Assembly (NCBI GenBank): GCA_002238685.1 | Contig: MPMV01000005.1 | Span: 93,257 to 157,256 of the forward strand | Length of the DNA: 64,000 nucleotides | Direction of reading: 5' to 3' | DNA from: a bacterium EF100-94H03 bin56 | GTDB lineage: Bacteria > Pseudomonadota > Alphaproteobacteria > SP197 | Shown: piece by piece, positions 8,894 through 16,715 of the stretch | How the letters are laid out: the number at the start of each line of letters is the position of its first letter | How positions within the stretch are numbered: the first letter of the stretch is position 1 | Translations under genes and position numbers: made by a program | The notes under the pieces: generated by a model | What the model was told of the DNA's origin: nothing | What the model saw: only the letters and a program-made list of their open reading frames with translations | Database searches by the model: none

Positions 8894-9607
8894 ATGCTGA
8901 GAATCGTCGTTGCAGTTGTTCTCCTGTTCACGCTGACGCCGGCAATGGCGGACGATCAGACGATGACCAGGACCGAAGTCGAGGCGATCATCGAGGACTT
9001 CCTCACCCGCAATCCGGAGGTTGTCATCCGGGCGTTGGAAGCATGGGAACGCACGCGCGAAGAGCGCGAAGCGGATGCGGCAAGGCAGGCCATTGCCCGT
9101 TACGACGATGATATTCATCATGACCCCGACACACCGTGGGGAGGTGATCCTGACGGCGAGAACGTGATCGTCGAGTTCTTCGACTACCAGTGTGGCTATT
9201 GCCGCCTGAGCGCGCCCGGTCTTTTTGCTGTCAGGGACACGGTTCCCGGTACCAAGGTGATCTACAAGGAATTTCCGATTCTGGGAGAGGACTCCCTGCG
9301 TGCCGCAAAGGCGGCCCTGGCTGCCCGCGAACAGGGACTCTACGAGCCCTACCATCAAGCCCTCATGCTCGAGGGAGAGGACTACACCGAGGCCGGTCTC
9401 ATGGCGCTCGCGCACGCCGTGGGTCTCGACACCGGGCGCCTGAGCGCCGATATGAACGATCCCGCCATCGAGGCCTATCTCGAGCGGACCCACCAGCTGG
9501 CCAGTGCCATCGGCATCAACGGAACGCCGGCATTCATCATCAATGGCGATCTCTATCCCGGCGCCATCAGGCCCGGAGACTTCGAGACCATTCTCGGCAT
9601 CGAGTAG
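8894..9607 (+). CDS. Secreted DsbA-family disulfide oxidoreductase (CGYC)
   Basis: From the ATG at 8894 (GGAG at 8885-8888) the 237-residue precursor has a signal peptide (MLRIVVAVVLLFTLTPAMA). A charged helical stalk (EVEAIIEDFLTRNPEVVIRAL) follows, then a thioredoxin fold with CGYC (DYQCGYCRLS) and cis-Pro GTPAFIING. The stalk plus DsbA fold resembles periplasmic ScsC/Com1-like proteins that oligomerise through such a stalk. A longer frame starting at 8849 hides the signal peptide and was not chosen. It likely works with the membrane-anchored paralogue upstream. Confidence 0.87.
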   Translation: MLRIVVAVVLLFTLTPAMADDQTMTRTEVEAIIEDFLTRNPEVVIRALEAWERTREEREADAARQAIARYDDDIHHDPDTPWGGDPDGENVIVEFFDYQCGYCRLSAPGLFAVRDTVPGTKVIYKEFPILGEDSLRAAKAALAAREQGLYEPYHQALMLEGEDYTEAGLMALAHAVGLDTGRLSADMNDPAIEAYLERTHQLASAIGINGTPAFIINGDLYPGAIRPGDFETILGIE

Positions 9608-9630
9608 GTTCCGCCCCTGGTGTTCGCCGG

Positions 9631-12072
9631 ATGAAGAGTCTGCACGATGATCTTCATGTGACTGCACCCGGGCCAGAATCATGCCTGCGGCATTCTACAT
9701 CCTTGCCGGAAGCCGTCGGCCACTGGTTCATGGCTCGCGGCTGGCAACCCCGCCGGCACCAGTTGGACACCCTTGCCGCGATGACACAGGGCCACTCGTG
9801 TCTTGTCATCGCGCCAACCGGTGGTGGCAAGACCATGGCAGGGTTCCTTTTTTCCCTTGCCGATCTCGCCTCCTCCGGAGGGAGCGGACTGCATACACTC
9901 TATGTGGCGCCGCTGAAGGCTCTGTGTGTCGACATGGCACGCAACCTCGGCGCCGTCGTGGACGAGACCGGCATCTCCGCGAGGATCGAGACCCGCACCG
10001 GCGATACTCCGCAAGCGTGTCGTCGCCGGCAGCGCAGCGATCCGCCCGACATCCTGCTCACCACGCCGGAATCCGTCGCCCTGCTGGCCTCCTGGCCGGA
10101 AGCGGGGCACATTTTCGGCCATCTCCGGGTCGTCATCGTTGACGAAATCCACGAACTGGCAGGAACAAAGAGGGGAGATCAGCTGGCGCTCGCGCTGACG
10201 CGTCTGTCAGCACTGTCTCCCGGCCATCGCCGTATCGGTCTATCAGCCACCGTGGCCGAACCGATGAAGCTCAGGAGCTATCTCGACGATGGCGCCGGTG
10301 TCATGATCATCCGGGCTGATGGCGGGGCGTTCCCCGACATCACCATCATGGAGGCCGGCAACCGCATTCCACTTGCCGGTCATACCGCACGGCATGCCGT
10401 GCCGGACATCTATCGCGCGATCCGTGACGTTGGCACCGCTCTTGTTTTCGTCAACACGCGCAGTCAGGCCGAGCGCGTGTTCCAGGATCTCTGGGAGATC
10501 AACGACGACAACCTCGGTATCGCCCTTCACCACGGCTCCCTTGCCCGCGAGCAGAGGCTGAAAGTCGAGTCGGCGATGGCCGAAGGATCCTTGCGGGCCG
10601 TAGTGGCGACCTCGACTCTCGATCTCGGCGTGGACTGGGGGGCTGTCGATCTTGTCGTCCAGATCGGTGCCCCAAAGGGCGTGGCCCGCATGCTGCAGCG
10701 CATTGGCCGGGCCGGTCACCGCATGGATGAACCGTCACGGGCGCTGCTGGTGCCGGCCAACCGTTTCGAACTCCTGGAATGTCAGGCGGTTCTCGATGCC
10801 ATAGGGGAAGGCGTCCTCGACGGTGCTCCGCGGGAGCGCGGCGGCATCGATGTTCTTGCCCAGCATGTCCTTGCAACCGCCGCCAGCGGGCCCTTCGATC
10901 CCGACACCCTCTACCGTGACGTGATCAAGGCTCCTCCCTACGCGAGCCTCGAACGCGGCCTGTTCGACCGGATTGTCGACTATGTTGCCACAGGCGGTTA
11001 TGCACTCGCGGCCTATGAGCGCTTCCGGCGCCTCACGGCATGTGACGATGGGACGTTGCGCATTTCCAACGAGGCGACGGCACGGCGTTTTCGCATGAAC
11101 GCGGGCACCATTGTCGAGGATGCCAGGCTGAAGGTGCGGATGAGGAACGGCAAGGTCATCGGCGAGGTCGAGGAACACTTCGTGCTCGGCCTTTCTGTCG
11201 GCGAAACCTTTGCCTTTGCAGGTGATGTGTGGGCGCTCGTCGGTATCAGGCAGACCGATGCGATCGTCACGAGGGCGCGTGATCGCGATCCGCGAGTGCC
11301 GGTCTATGGCGGCGGTTCCTTTCCTCCCACAACCAACGTTGCCGGATTTCTCAGAAAGATCCTGGCGGAACCGGACCGGCGCGCCGTCCTCCCTGACGAC
11401 GTGAGGGAGTGGCTCGACATCCAGACGAAATTGTCGGCCCTGCCCGGGGTCGACGATCTCCTCGTCGAGACCTTTCCCCGGGCCGGCAAGATGTTTCTCG
11501 TCGCCTTTCCCTTCGAGGGGAGACCCGCCCACCAGACACTGGGCATGCTGATGACAAGGCGCATGGAGCGCATGGGAGCCGGGCCTCTGGGGTTCGTCGC
11601 CAATGACTATGCTCTTGCCATCTGGAGTCTCAGACGCGTCCTGGATATCGAGACTCTCGTTGACGAGTCGCTTCTGCTGGAGGATCTCGACGACTGGCTT
11701 GCCGGATCCAGCCTCCTGAAACGGTCTTTTCGAAAGGTGGCGACGGTGGCCGGCCTCATCGAACGCCAGCATCCCGGCTATCGCAAGACCGGGCGCCAGG
11801 TCACGTTTTCCACCGACCTCATCTATGATGTGCTGCGTCGCCATGAGCCCGACCATGTCCTCCTCGAAGCTGCGCGAAAGGAAGCCATGGACACGCTTCT
11901 GGAAACCCGCCGCCTTGAGGACATGCTGGTAAGGGTGAGGGGACGCATTCTCCAGCGCGACCTTGACACGGTCTCACCTCTTGCCCTTCCGGTGATGCTG
12001 GAGGTCGGGCGACAGATGGTGGCCTCCTCGGCCCTTGACGATCTCATCGACGCATTTGGTGGCGATCCGTGA
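9631..12072 (+). CDS. Ligase-associated DNA-damage-response DEXH helicase (Lhr-like)
   Basis: An 813-residue superfamily-2 DNA helicase of the Lhr type. Walker A is APTGGGKT near residue 60, the DEIH box near 170 (VIVDEIHELAGTKRG), then LSATV, and in the second RecA domain VVATSTLDLGVDWG and RIGRAGHR. These are followed by the winged-helix and C-terminal regions of the family. In many Proteobacteria this gene sits with a nuclease, an ATP-dependent DNA ligase and PdeM; here only PdeM follows, with a four-base overlap. I chose the ATG at 9631, directly after the DsbA gene; the longer open frame from 9190 is a shadow. Predicted role: repair-linked unwinding. Confidence 0.9.
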   Translation: MKSLHDDLHVTAPGPESCLRHSTSLPEAVGHWFMARGWQPRRHQLDTLAAMTQGHSCLVIAPTGGGKTMAGFLFSLADLASSGGSGLHTLYVAPLKALCVDMARNLGAVVDETGISARIETRTGDTPQACRRRQRSDPPDILLTTPESVALLASWPEAGHIFGHLRVVIVDEIHELAGTKRGDQLALALTRLSALSPGHRRIGLSATVAEPMKLRSYLDDGAGVMIIRADGGAFPDITIMEAGNRIPLAGHTARHAVPDIYRAIRDVGTALVFVNTRSQAERVFQDLWEINDDNLGIALHHGSLAREQRLKVESAMAEGSLRAVVATSTLDLGVDWGAVDLVVQIGAPKGVARMLQRIGRAGHRMDEPSRALLVPANRFELLECQAVLDAIGEGVLDGAPRERGGIDVLAQHVLATAASGPFDPDTLYRDVIKAPPYASLERGLFDRIVDYVATGGYALAAYERFRRLTACDDGTLRISNEATARRFRMNAGTIVEDARLKVRMRNGKVIGEVEEHFVLGLSVGETFAFAGDVWALVGIRQTDAIVTRARDRDPRVPVYGGGSFPPTTNVAGFLRKILAEPDRRAVLPDDVREWLDIQTKLSALPGVDDLLVETFPRAGKMFLVAFPFEGRPAHQTLGMLMTRRMERMGAGPLGFVANDYALAIWSLRRVLDIETLVDESLLLEDLDDWLAGSSLLKRSFRKVATVAGLIERQHPGYRKTGRQVTFSTDLIYDVLRRHEPDHVLLEAARKEAMDTLLETRRLEDMLVRVRGRILQRDLDTVSPLALPVMLEVGRQMVASSALDDLIDAFGGDP

Positions 12073-12749
12073 TCGTCAACGGCACGGCACTGCAGCCGGA
12101 TCCCACCGGAGTCCTCCACTGGGCTGAAGCGCGCCTGATTGCGGTCGCCGACCTCCACCTCGGCAAGGGGAAGGCTTTCGCCCGTCACGGATCGCTGCTG
12201 CCTCCCCATGACACGAACGCCACCATACGGCGCCTGGCTGAAGCCATCACCCGTCTTGAGCCCGAGTGCGTCGTCTGTCTCGGCGACAGCTTTCACGACC
12301 GCGAAGCCGTTTCCGGACTGGACCAGGCCTCTCTCGCGGCGCTCGAGGATCTGGCACGCGGACGCGACTGGATCTGGATTGCCGGCAATCACGACCCGGC
12401 GCCACCCGCCATGCTTTCCGGGCGCGCCATGGAAGCATTCACGAATGGCGGACTGACATTCCGCCACGAACCGTCATGCGCTATGGTGGCGGGCGAGGTC
12501 TCGGGTCACCTTCATCCTTCGGCTGTCATTGCTCCGAAGGGGACGAGAATTCGACGCCGCTGCTTTGCCAGCGACGGGAGGCGGGTGATCCTGCCGGCTT
12601 TTGGCGCCTATGCGGGCGGGCTTGATGTTCACGAAAGGGCTTTTTCCGGACTGTTCCCGGCGGGTTTCGATGTCTGGCTTGTCGGGGGCAGGGAGATGCG
12701 GCGTATCCGCGGGAATCGTCTGGTCCGGCCCGCATGGATTGAATCGTGA
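12069..12749 (+). CDS. pdeM: Ligase-associated DNA-damage-response endonuclease PdeM
   Basis: A calcineurin-like metallo-nuclease of 226 residues. Motifs in order are VADLHLGK (D-x-H), LGDSFHD, IAGNHDP and SGHLHP, the full two-metal set. The GTG start at 12069 overlaps the helicase stop (GTGA), the usual coupling of this pair. PdeM is named for its association with a bacterial DNA ligase repair operon, but no ligase or exonuclease gene is present nearby. The next gene may start in the same overlapping way or, more likely, at 12770. Confidence 0.88.
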   Translation: MIVNGTALQPDPTGVLHWAEARLIAVADLHLGKGKAFARHGSLLPPHDTNATIRRLAEAITRLEPECVVCLGDSFHDREAVSGLDQASLAALEDLARGRDWIWIAGNHDPAPPAMLSGRAMEAFTNGGLTFRHEPSCAMVAGEVSGHLHPSAVIAPKGTRIRRRCFASDGRRVILPAFGAYAGGLDVHERAFSGLFPAGFDVWLVGGREMRRIRGNRLVRPAWIES

Positions 12750-12769
12750 CCGGTGAGGAGATGCGGCAC

Positions 12770-13438
12770 ATGACCAACGCGCAAGCACATCCGCCGGAAC
12801 AGCCCAGACGCAGGATATGGGCGCGCCTGCGGGCCTACTTCATCACCGGCATCATCGTCGTGGCGCCCTTGGCCCTGACGGTCTATCTCGTCACGTTCAT
12901 CGTCGGATTCATCGACGAGAATGTGCTGCCGCTGCTGGGCGAAACCTGGAATCCGGAGAACTACCTGCCGTTTGCCGTGCCGGGTATCGGAGTGGTCATC
13001 TTCGTGGTCGCCATCACCTTCATCGGCTGGCTGGCCACCGGGCTGATCGGCCGCACAGTGGTCAACATGGGAGAGCGGTTGCTCGAACGCATGCCGGTGG
13101 TCCGTTCGGTGTATTCGGTGTTCAAGCAGATATTCGAAACCGTCTTTTCACACGATTCCAGAGCCTTTCGCGATGTCGTGCTGATCTCGTGGCCACGCCC
13201 CGGGTGCTGGGCGGTCGGGTTTGCCACCGGTTCCGCGAAAGGAGAGGTGCGGGACGCCATCGGCGACGACGTGGTCAATGTCTTCCTGCCGACAACACCC
13301 AATCCGACGTCAGGCTACCTGCTGTTCTTACCCAAGAAGGACGTGATCTTCCTCGACATGACGGTCGAACAGGGCATCAAGCTGGTGATTTCCGGTGGCG
13401 TGGTGACGCCCGAGATGGTGGCCGCCAACACCCGCTGA
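12770..13438 (+). CDS. DUF502 integral membrane protein
   Basis: A DUF502-family protein of about 222 residues with two transmembrane segments near the N-terminus (ITGIIVVAPLALTVYLVTFI and GVVIFVVAITFIGWLATGLI). A long soluble C-terminal part carries the family hallmarks MPVVRSVYSVFKQIFETVF and FLPTTPNPTSGYLLFLP. A GAGGAG ribosome site at 12755-12760 supports the ATG at 12770; a GTG at 12746 overlapping pdeM is the alternative. Its function is not established. It ends the co-directional run that began at 4105. Confidence 0.88.
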   Translation: MTNAQAHPPEQPRRRIWARLRAYFITGIIVVAPLALTVYLVTFIVGFIDENVLPLLGETWNPENYLPFAVPGIGVVIFVVAITFIGWLATGLIGRTVVNMGERLLERMPVVRSVYSVFKQIFETVFSHDSRAFRDVVLISWPRPGCWAVGFATGSAKGEVRDAIGDDVVNVFLPTTPNPTSGYLLFLPKKDVIFLDMTVEQGIKLVISGGVVTPEMVAANTR

Positions 13439-13662
13439 CCAGGACCTCGGCAGCGAGGCCGCACGTCAACCGCTGCGTGCATGTCCCTGTGCTGTTCCAT
13501 GCGAGAACAACGCCGGACAGGGTGATGTGCCCAGGTCCGCATCTGACCCAAAGCGGCTCCCCTTTGCCGTTACCCACCTTGTCTGTTTTCGCAGGCAATG
13601 CTCCTGCATTTCGCCGTGCCGCGCCGCATTGTGATTCGGTCGATCCGTTGACCTCGATTCCG

Positions 13663-15294
13663 TCAACGCCAAGTGTCATCAACCCGATCGTACGCGCCAA
13701 CCGTGAGGTCCTCGACACCCTCCACAAGCTGATTCTTGGCAACCTTGTCGTCGCTGGCCGTCATCGGGAAGGACTGAGCGTACGCGAGGTAACGGGGGAT
13801 CTTGAAGGCGGACAGATGCTCGCCACAATGGGCCAGGACCATCTGCGGCGTGATCTGTCGGGACGTCAGGCCGGACTTCAGTTGCACATAGGCTTTGATT
13901 TCCTCGCCACGTTTGACGTCTGGCACGGAAACCACAGCCGCCATGACGACACCTGACAGCTTGCACAGGCAAGCCTCCACCTCTGCAGCGGAGATGTTCT
14001 CACCGGAGCGCTTGATCATGTCCTTCAGGCGGCCAACCAGATAGTAGCCACCGTCCACGTCCCGTCGCATGAGATCGCCTGTCCGAAACCAGCGCCCGCG
14101 GAAGCTGTCGCGGTTCGCAGCGGTCTTCCGGTAGTAGCCGTGCAAGTGGCCGGGCCCTGCGGTCCAGGCCTCTCCAACTTCTCCGTCGGGAACATCATGG
14201 CCGTCGTTGTCGACAATGCGAATTTCGCGCCAAGGCACTGGAATCCCCACCGATCCGCGACTCACCAGGTCCGGCCGGTCGACCGGGACGTAGAGACACA
14301 GGCCATTCTCGGTCATGGCGTAGCTGTCCCGAGCAACGACCTCGAAACGTTTCTCGATACGCTCCAGCCAGTCACCGTGGAAGTACCAGGCGTGCACCCA
14401 CTTGAGGCTTTGCCCCATCTCTGCCGGATGCTGATCCATGATGTGCACGGCCGGAACGGGAAAAGCGCAATAATCGATGGAATAGCGATCGATCCACTCC
14501 AGGAACCTGGAAATGCTCGGTTTCGCCGGGCAGTAGACGGTTCCATTGCTGAGCAGCGACACAATGAAAACAGCGTTGCCCTGAATGTAGAACATCGGCT
14601 CGTAGATCAGTGTATTGCGGGGTGTGTGCCCGCCCATACAGTAGAGACCGCAGGTGCCGATCTGCAGCCAGTAGCGATGATCGAGTATGCAACCCTTCGG
14701 GAATCCCGTCGTTCCGGATGTATAGAGAATAGTCATCACATCGTGCTCGAAGACATCCGCGCGCGGTTCGGGCGGCAACGGCTCGCACCGCTCCAGGTTC
14801 TCCCAGGCGCTATAGGGGTGGCGTGCCGCGCCGCCGGCACGCACAAAGATGTTCTCGTCAGGCAGGCGCTCGCTGCGCGCCCGCATGGCCCCGAGCGATG
14901 CCAGGCAGGTTTCGTCGACGATCAGGTAGTCGACATCCGAGTCGTTCAGCACGTAATCGAGCTCTCTGCCCGTAAAGTTCGGATTGAGCTGAACGGAGAC
15001 CGCACCGACCCAGGCCATGGCGAGCCAGGTCACGGGAAACTCCATGACATTGGGAAGCATCATGGCGATGTGGGTGCCTTTGCGGACTCCCGTCTTCACG
15101 AGCCCGTTGGCTACACGCCTCACTTTTTCATCCAGCTCCGCGTAGGTGACTGAGACGCCATGATCGAAGAACACCAGGACTTCCCGATCCGGCGTCTTGT
15201 CCACCTGGTCGCGGAGCATCTGCGGGATGCTCTTTGGCATGCCCGCAGTCAGCTCATCTTCTCTTGGGTGAGAAACAGTGCAGTCGATGCTCAT
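13663..15294 (-). CDS. Acyl-CoA ligase / AMP-binding synthetase (CaiC-like)
   Basis: A 543-residue member of the adenylate-forming family, which activates a carboxylic acid with ATP and transfers it to CoA. Motifs seen are the P-loop-like YTSGTTGFPKG near residue 190, YAMTENG near 330, and RTGDLMRRD with GRLKDMIKRSGENI near 415, the hinge region. A C-terminal lysine (ASDDKVAKNQ) is in the place of the catalytic Lys. The overall pattern is closest to crotonobetaine/carnitine-CoA ligases and similar medium-acid ligases; the true acid is unknown. A MaoC-like gene lies just upstream on the same strand. Confidence 0.88.
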   Translation of the reverse strand: MSIDCTVSHPREDELTAGMPKSIPQMLRDQVDKTPDREVLVFFDHGVSVTYAELDEKVRRVANGLVKTGVRKGTHIAMMLPNVMEFPVTWLAMAWVGAVSVQLNPNFTGRELDYVLNDSDVDYLIVDETCLASLGAMRARSERLPDENIFVRAGGAARHPYSAWENLERCEPLPPEPRADVFEHDVMTILYTSGTTGFPKGCILDHRYWLQIGTCGLYCMGGHTPRNTLIYEPMFYIQGNAVFIVSLLSNGTVYCPAKPSISRFLEWIDRYSIDYCAFPVPAVHIMDQHPAEMGQSLKWVHAWYFHGDWLERIEKRFEVVARDSYAMTENGLCLYVPVDRPDLVSRGSVGIPVPWREIRIVDNDGHDVPDGEVGEAWTAGPGHLHGYYRKTAANRDSFRGRWFRTGDLMRRDVDGGYYLVGRLKDMIKRSGENISAAEVEACLCKLSGVVMAAVVSVPDVKRGEEIKAYVQLKSGLTSRQITPQMVLAHCGEHLSAFKIPRYLAYAQSFPMTASDDKVAKNQLVEGVEDLTVGAYDRVDDTWR

Positions 15295-15350
15295 GTTCCG
15301 TCTATCACCTTGATTTCCCCGTCAATGCGGCTGCGGTGTGTCGTCGACCT

Positions 15351-15812
15351 CTATTTTCTCCATGCGGTCAGCCATTCTCCGACCAGGGCGGGGCGTTCCG
15401 TGCCTTCAATTTCGATCTCGACGTCGATCGGAATAATGGTGACCGCCCCCCGTTTCGTGACGCCACATTCAGCGGTCCGGAAACACCCCCGAATCCGTGC
15501 CCCCAACGGGATGGGTTCTATCAGACGCATTCGATTGAAACCGTAGTTGAGAAGGTAGCCTTCCGGTACTGCGCTTCCGGAGCCGTCGATCTGCAGGGCA
15601 CTGGTCATCAGGTCGGACAAGAGCGACAAGGTCAGGAATCCGTGTGCAAACCGCTGGCCATCAATCTGCATGGGCACCGGGTCACGTGTGACGACGGCGA
15701 ACGCCTGGTTCATGTCTTCGTCGATGACAAGCCAGTCCGAAACGCCAAGACTGGACCCGGCCTGCAGCAACCTTTGGGAAACGCTGGCGGCTGCTCCTGG
15801 TGTGCTGTTCAT
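15351..15812 (-). CDS. MaoC-like hotdog protein with altered active site
   Basis: A 153-residue single hotdog domain resembling R-specific enoyl-CoA hydratases of the MaoC type: AHGFLTLSLLSDLM and NYGFNRMRLIEPIPLGARIRG are family blocks. The usual catalytic block (A-T-G-D-x-x-x-I-H-x-D, then 8-10 residues) is replaced by VVTRDPVPMQID running straight into GQRFAHGF. The catalytic His is therefore Gln, and a short segment appears deleted. It may be inactive as a hydratase, or a recent loss. It is co-directional with the acyl-CoA ligase, 56 bases upstream. Confidence 0.7.
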   Translation of the reverse strand: MNSTPGAAASVSQRLLQAGSSLGVSDWLVIDEDMNQAFAVVTRDPVPMQIDGQRFAHGFLTLSLLSDLMTSALQIDGSGSAVPEGYLLNYGFNRMRLIEPIPLGARIRGCFRTAECGVTKRGAVTIIPIDVEIEIEGTERPALVGEWLTAWRK

Positions 15813-15833
15813 CTTTCGTCAGATCCATGTTCG

Positions 15834-16267
15834 TCAACTGCGGACTTCGGCGTGGCCGACCGGGGCGCCGAACAGATTGGCGGCCGCGAAGAACAGATCG
15901 AGGCGGTCACGCGGCGACCCGCCCGATAGAGGCGGCGGACCCCGAGCCTGATCGGCTTCAGCCGCGGATCGACCAGAACCTCGGTGCGGGTCGGTACGGC
16001 GGTGGTGAAGCCAAGTTCATTGGCGGCGATCTTGCCGTCGATGATGGCGCGATAGTCGGATACGGCCTGGCGCCCGGTCAGATCGTTCTTGCGTGGCCGG
16101 TCGTAGAGGCCGTGGCGAATGCGGCGAAGCTGGCTCGCGGCGGTGAGGTGCTGCAAGGTCTTGTCGATGTCGGCAGGATCCCCGGGTGTCGAGACCTCGT
16201 CCGAACTGGTTGCCGCGCGAGCGAGTAGCCGGGAGCGAAGACTGGTTTCTTGTGCCAGACTTGTCAT
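15834..16267 (-). pseudogene. Collapsed AbiE-type toxin-antitoxin pair (DUF6088 antitoxin fused to AbiEii start)
   Basis: From the ATG at 16267 the minus strand encodes a DUF6088/AbiEi-type antitoxin N-terminus: a winged-helix region, then LRRIRHGLYDRPRKND. The part that follows, IIDGKIAANELGFTTAVP then VLVDPRLKPIRLG, lacks about a dozen residues expected between the two blocks. After PIRLG the frame changes, and another minus frame reads RLDLFFAAANLFGAPVGHAE before a stop at 15834. That resembles the beginning of AbiEii nucleotidyltransferase toxins. I infer two internal deletions that removed the antitoxin C-terminus and nearly all of the toxin. Family assignment is by remembered consensus, not a search. 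Confidence 0.55.
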
Positions 16268-16284
16268 GTCCCAAATATGACAAG
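16260..16284. promoter_or_regulatory. Inverted repeat over the antitoxin start (candidate operator)
   Basis: CTTGTCAT (16260-16267) and ATGACAAG (16277-16284) are perfect 8-base inverted arms around a 9-base centre. The left arm contains the antitoxin start codon and the right arm contains the start of the divergent ORF at 16277. AbiEi antitoxins are known to repress their own promoter through inverted repeats, so an autoregulatory operator is a reasonable inference. Confidence 0.5.
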
Positions 16285-16594
16285 TGTTTCTGACCAAGCA
16301 AGTGACGTCCGAGAAATGCTGCAAGCTTCGGACGGGACGGCGGAATCCCGAAGTCGGTTGCACGTGACCAGGTCACGATCGAGAAACCTTGAGAACTTCG
16401 ACTTGGGGGCGAGAATTGACGCCATGGCTGCCAGCATGCTTGAAGGCGTCGACCGGGAGGAGTGCAACCTCTCGGAGGGCGACGTGATGTTCGCACTCAC
16501 CCGGGGTCCGATCATGTTGCGGATCAACAGTATCGAACTCGGACTGAAGCACATCCTGGACAGCGAGATGGGGAACTCTCCCCAGGAAGCATGA
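16277..16594 (+). CDS. Hypothetical protein, 105 residues
   Basis: I do not recognise this protein. The second half (GARIDAMAASMLEGVDREEC, then LSEGDVMFALTRGPIMLRIN) has amphipathic, helix-like periodicity and third-codon G/C typical of real genes here. The first half is basic and low in structure. There is no clear ribosome site, and the start lies inside the inverted repeat at 16260-16284. It could be a small real gene, or a fragment whose 5' end was lost when the neighbouring AbiE locus collapsed. Confidence 0.35.
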   Translation: MTSVSDQASDVREMLQASDGTAESRSRLHVTRSRSRNLENFDLGARIDAMAASMLEGVDREECNLSEGDVMFALTRGPIMLRINSIELGLKHILDSEMGNSPQEA

Positions 16595-16715
16595 CCTTCG
16601 TCGTTCATTGGAACAGCGTCAACTTTATGCCGCGACACGAGTCCGGGCGGGCCACTGGTATTCCCGCCATTCGGAAAGGATTCCTGAATCACGAGAGCCT
16701 GACGCCTGATGGATC

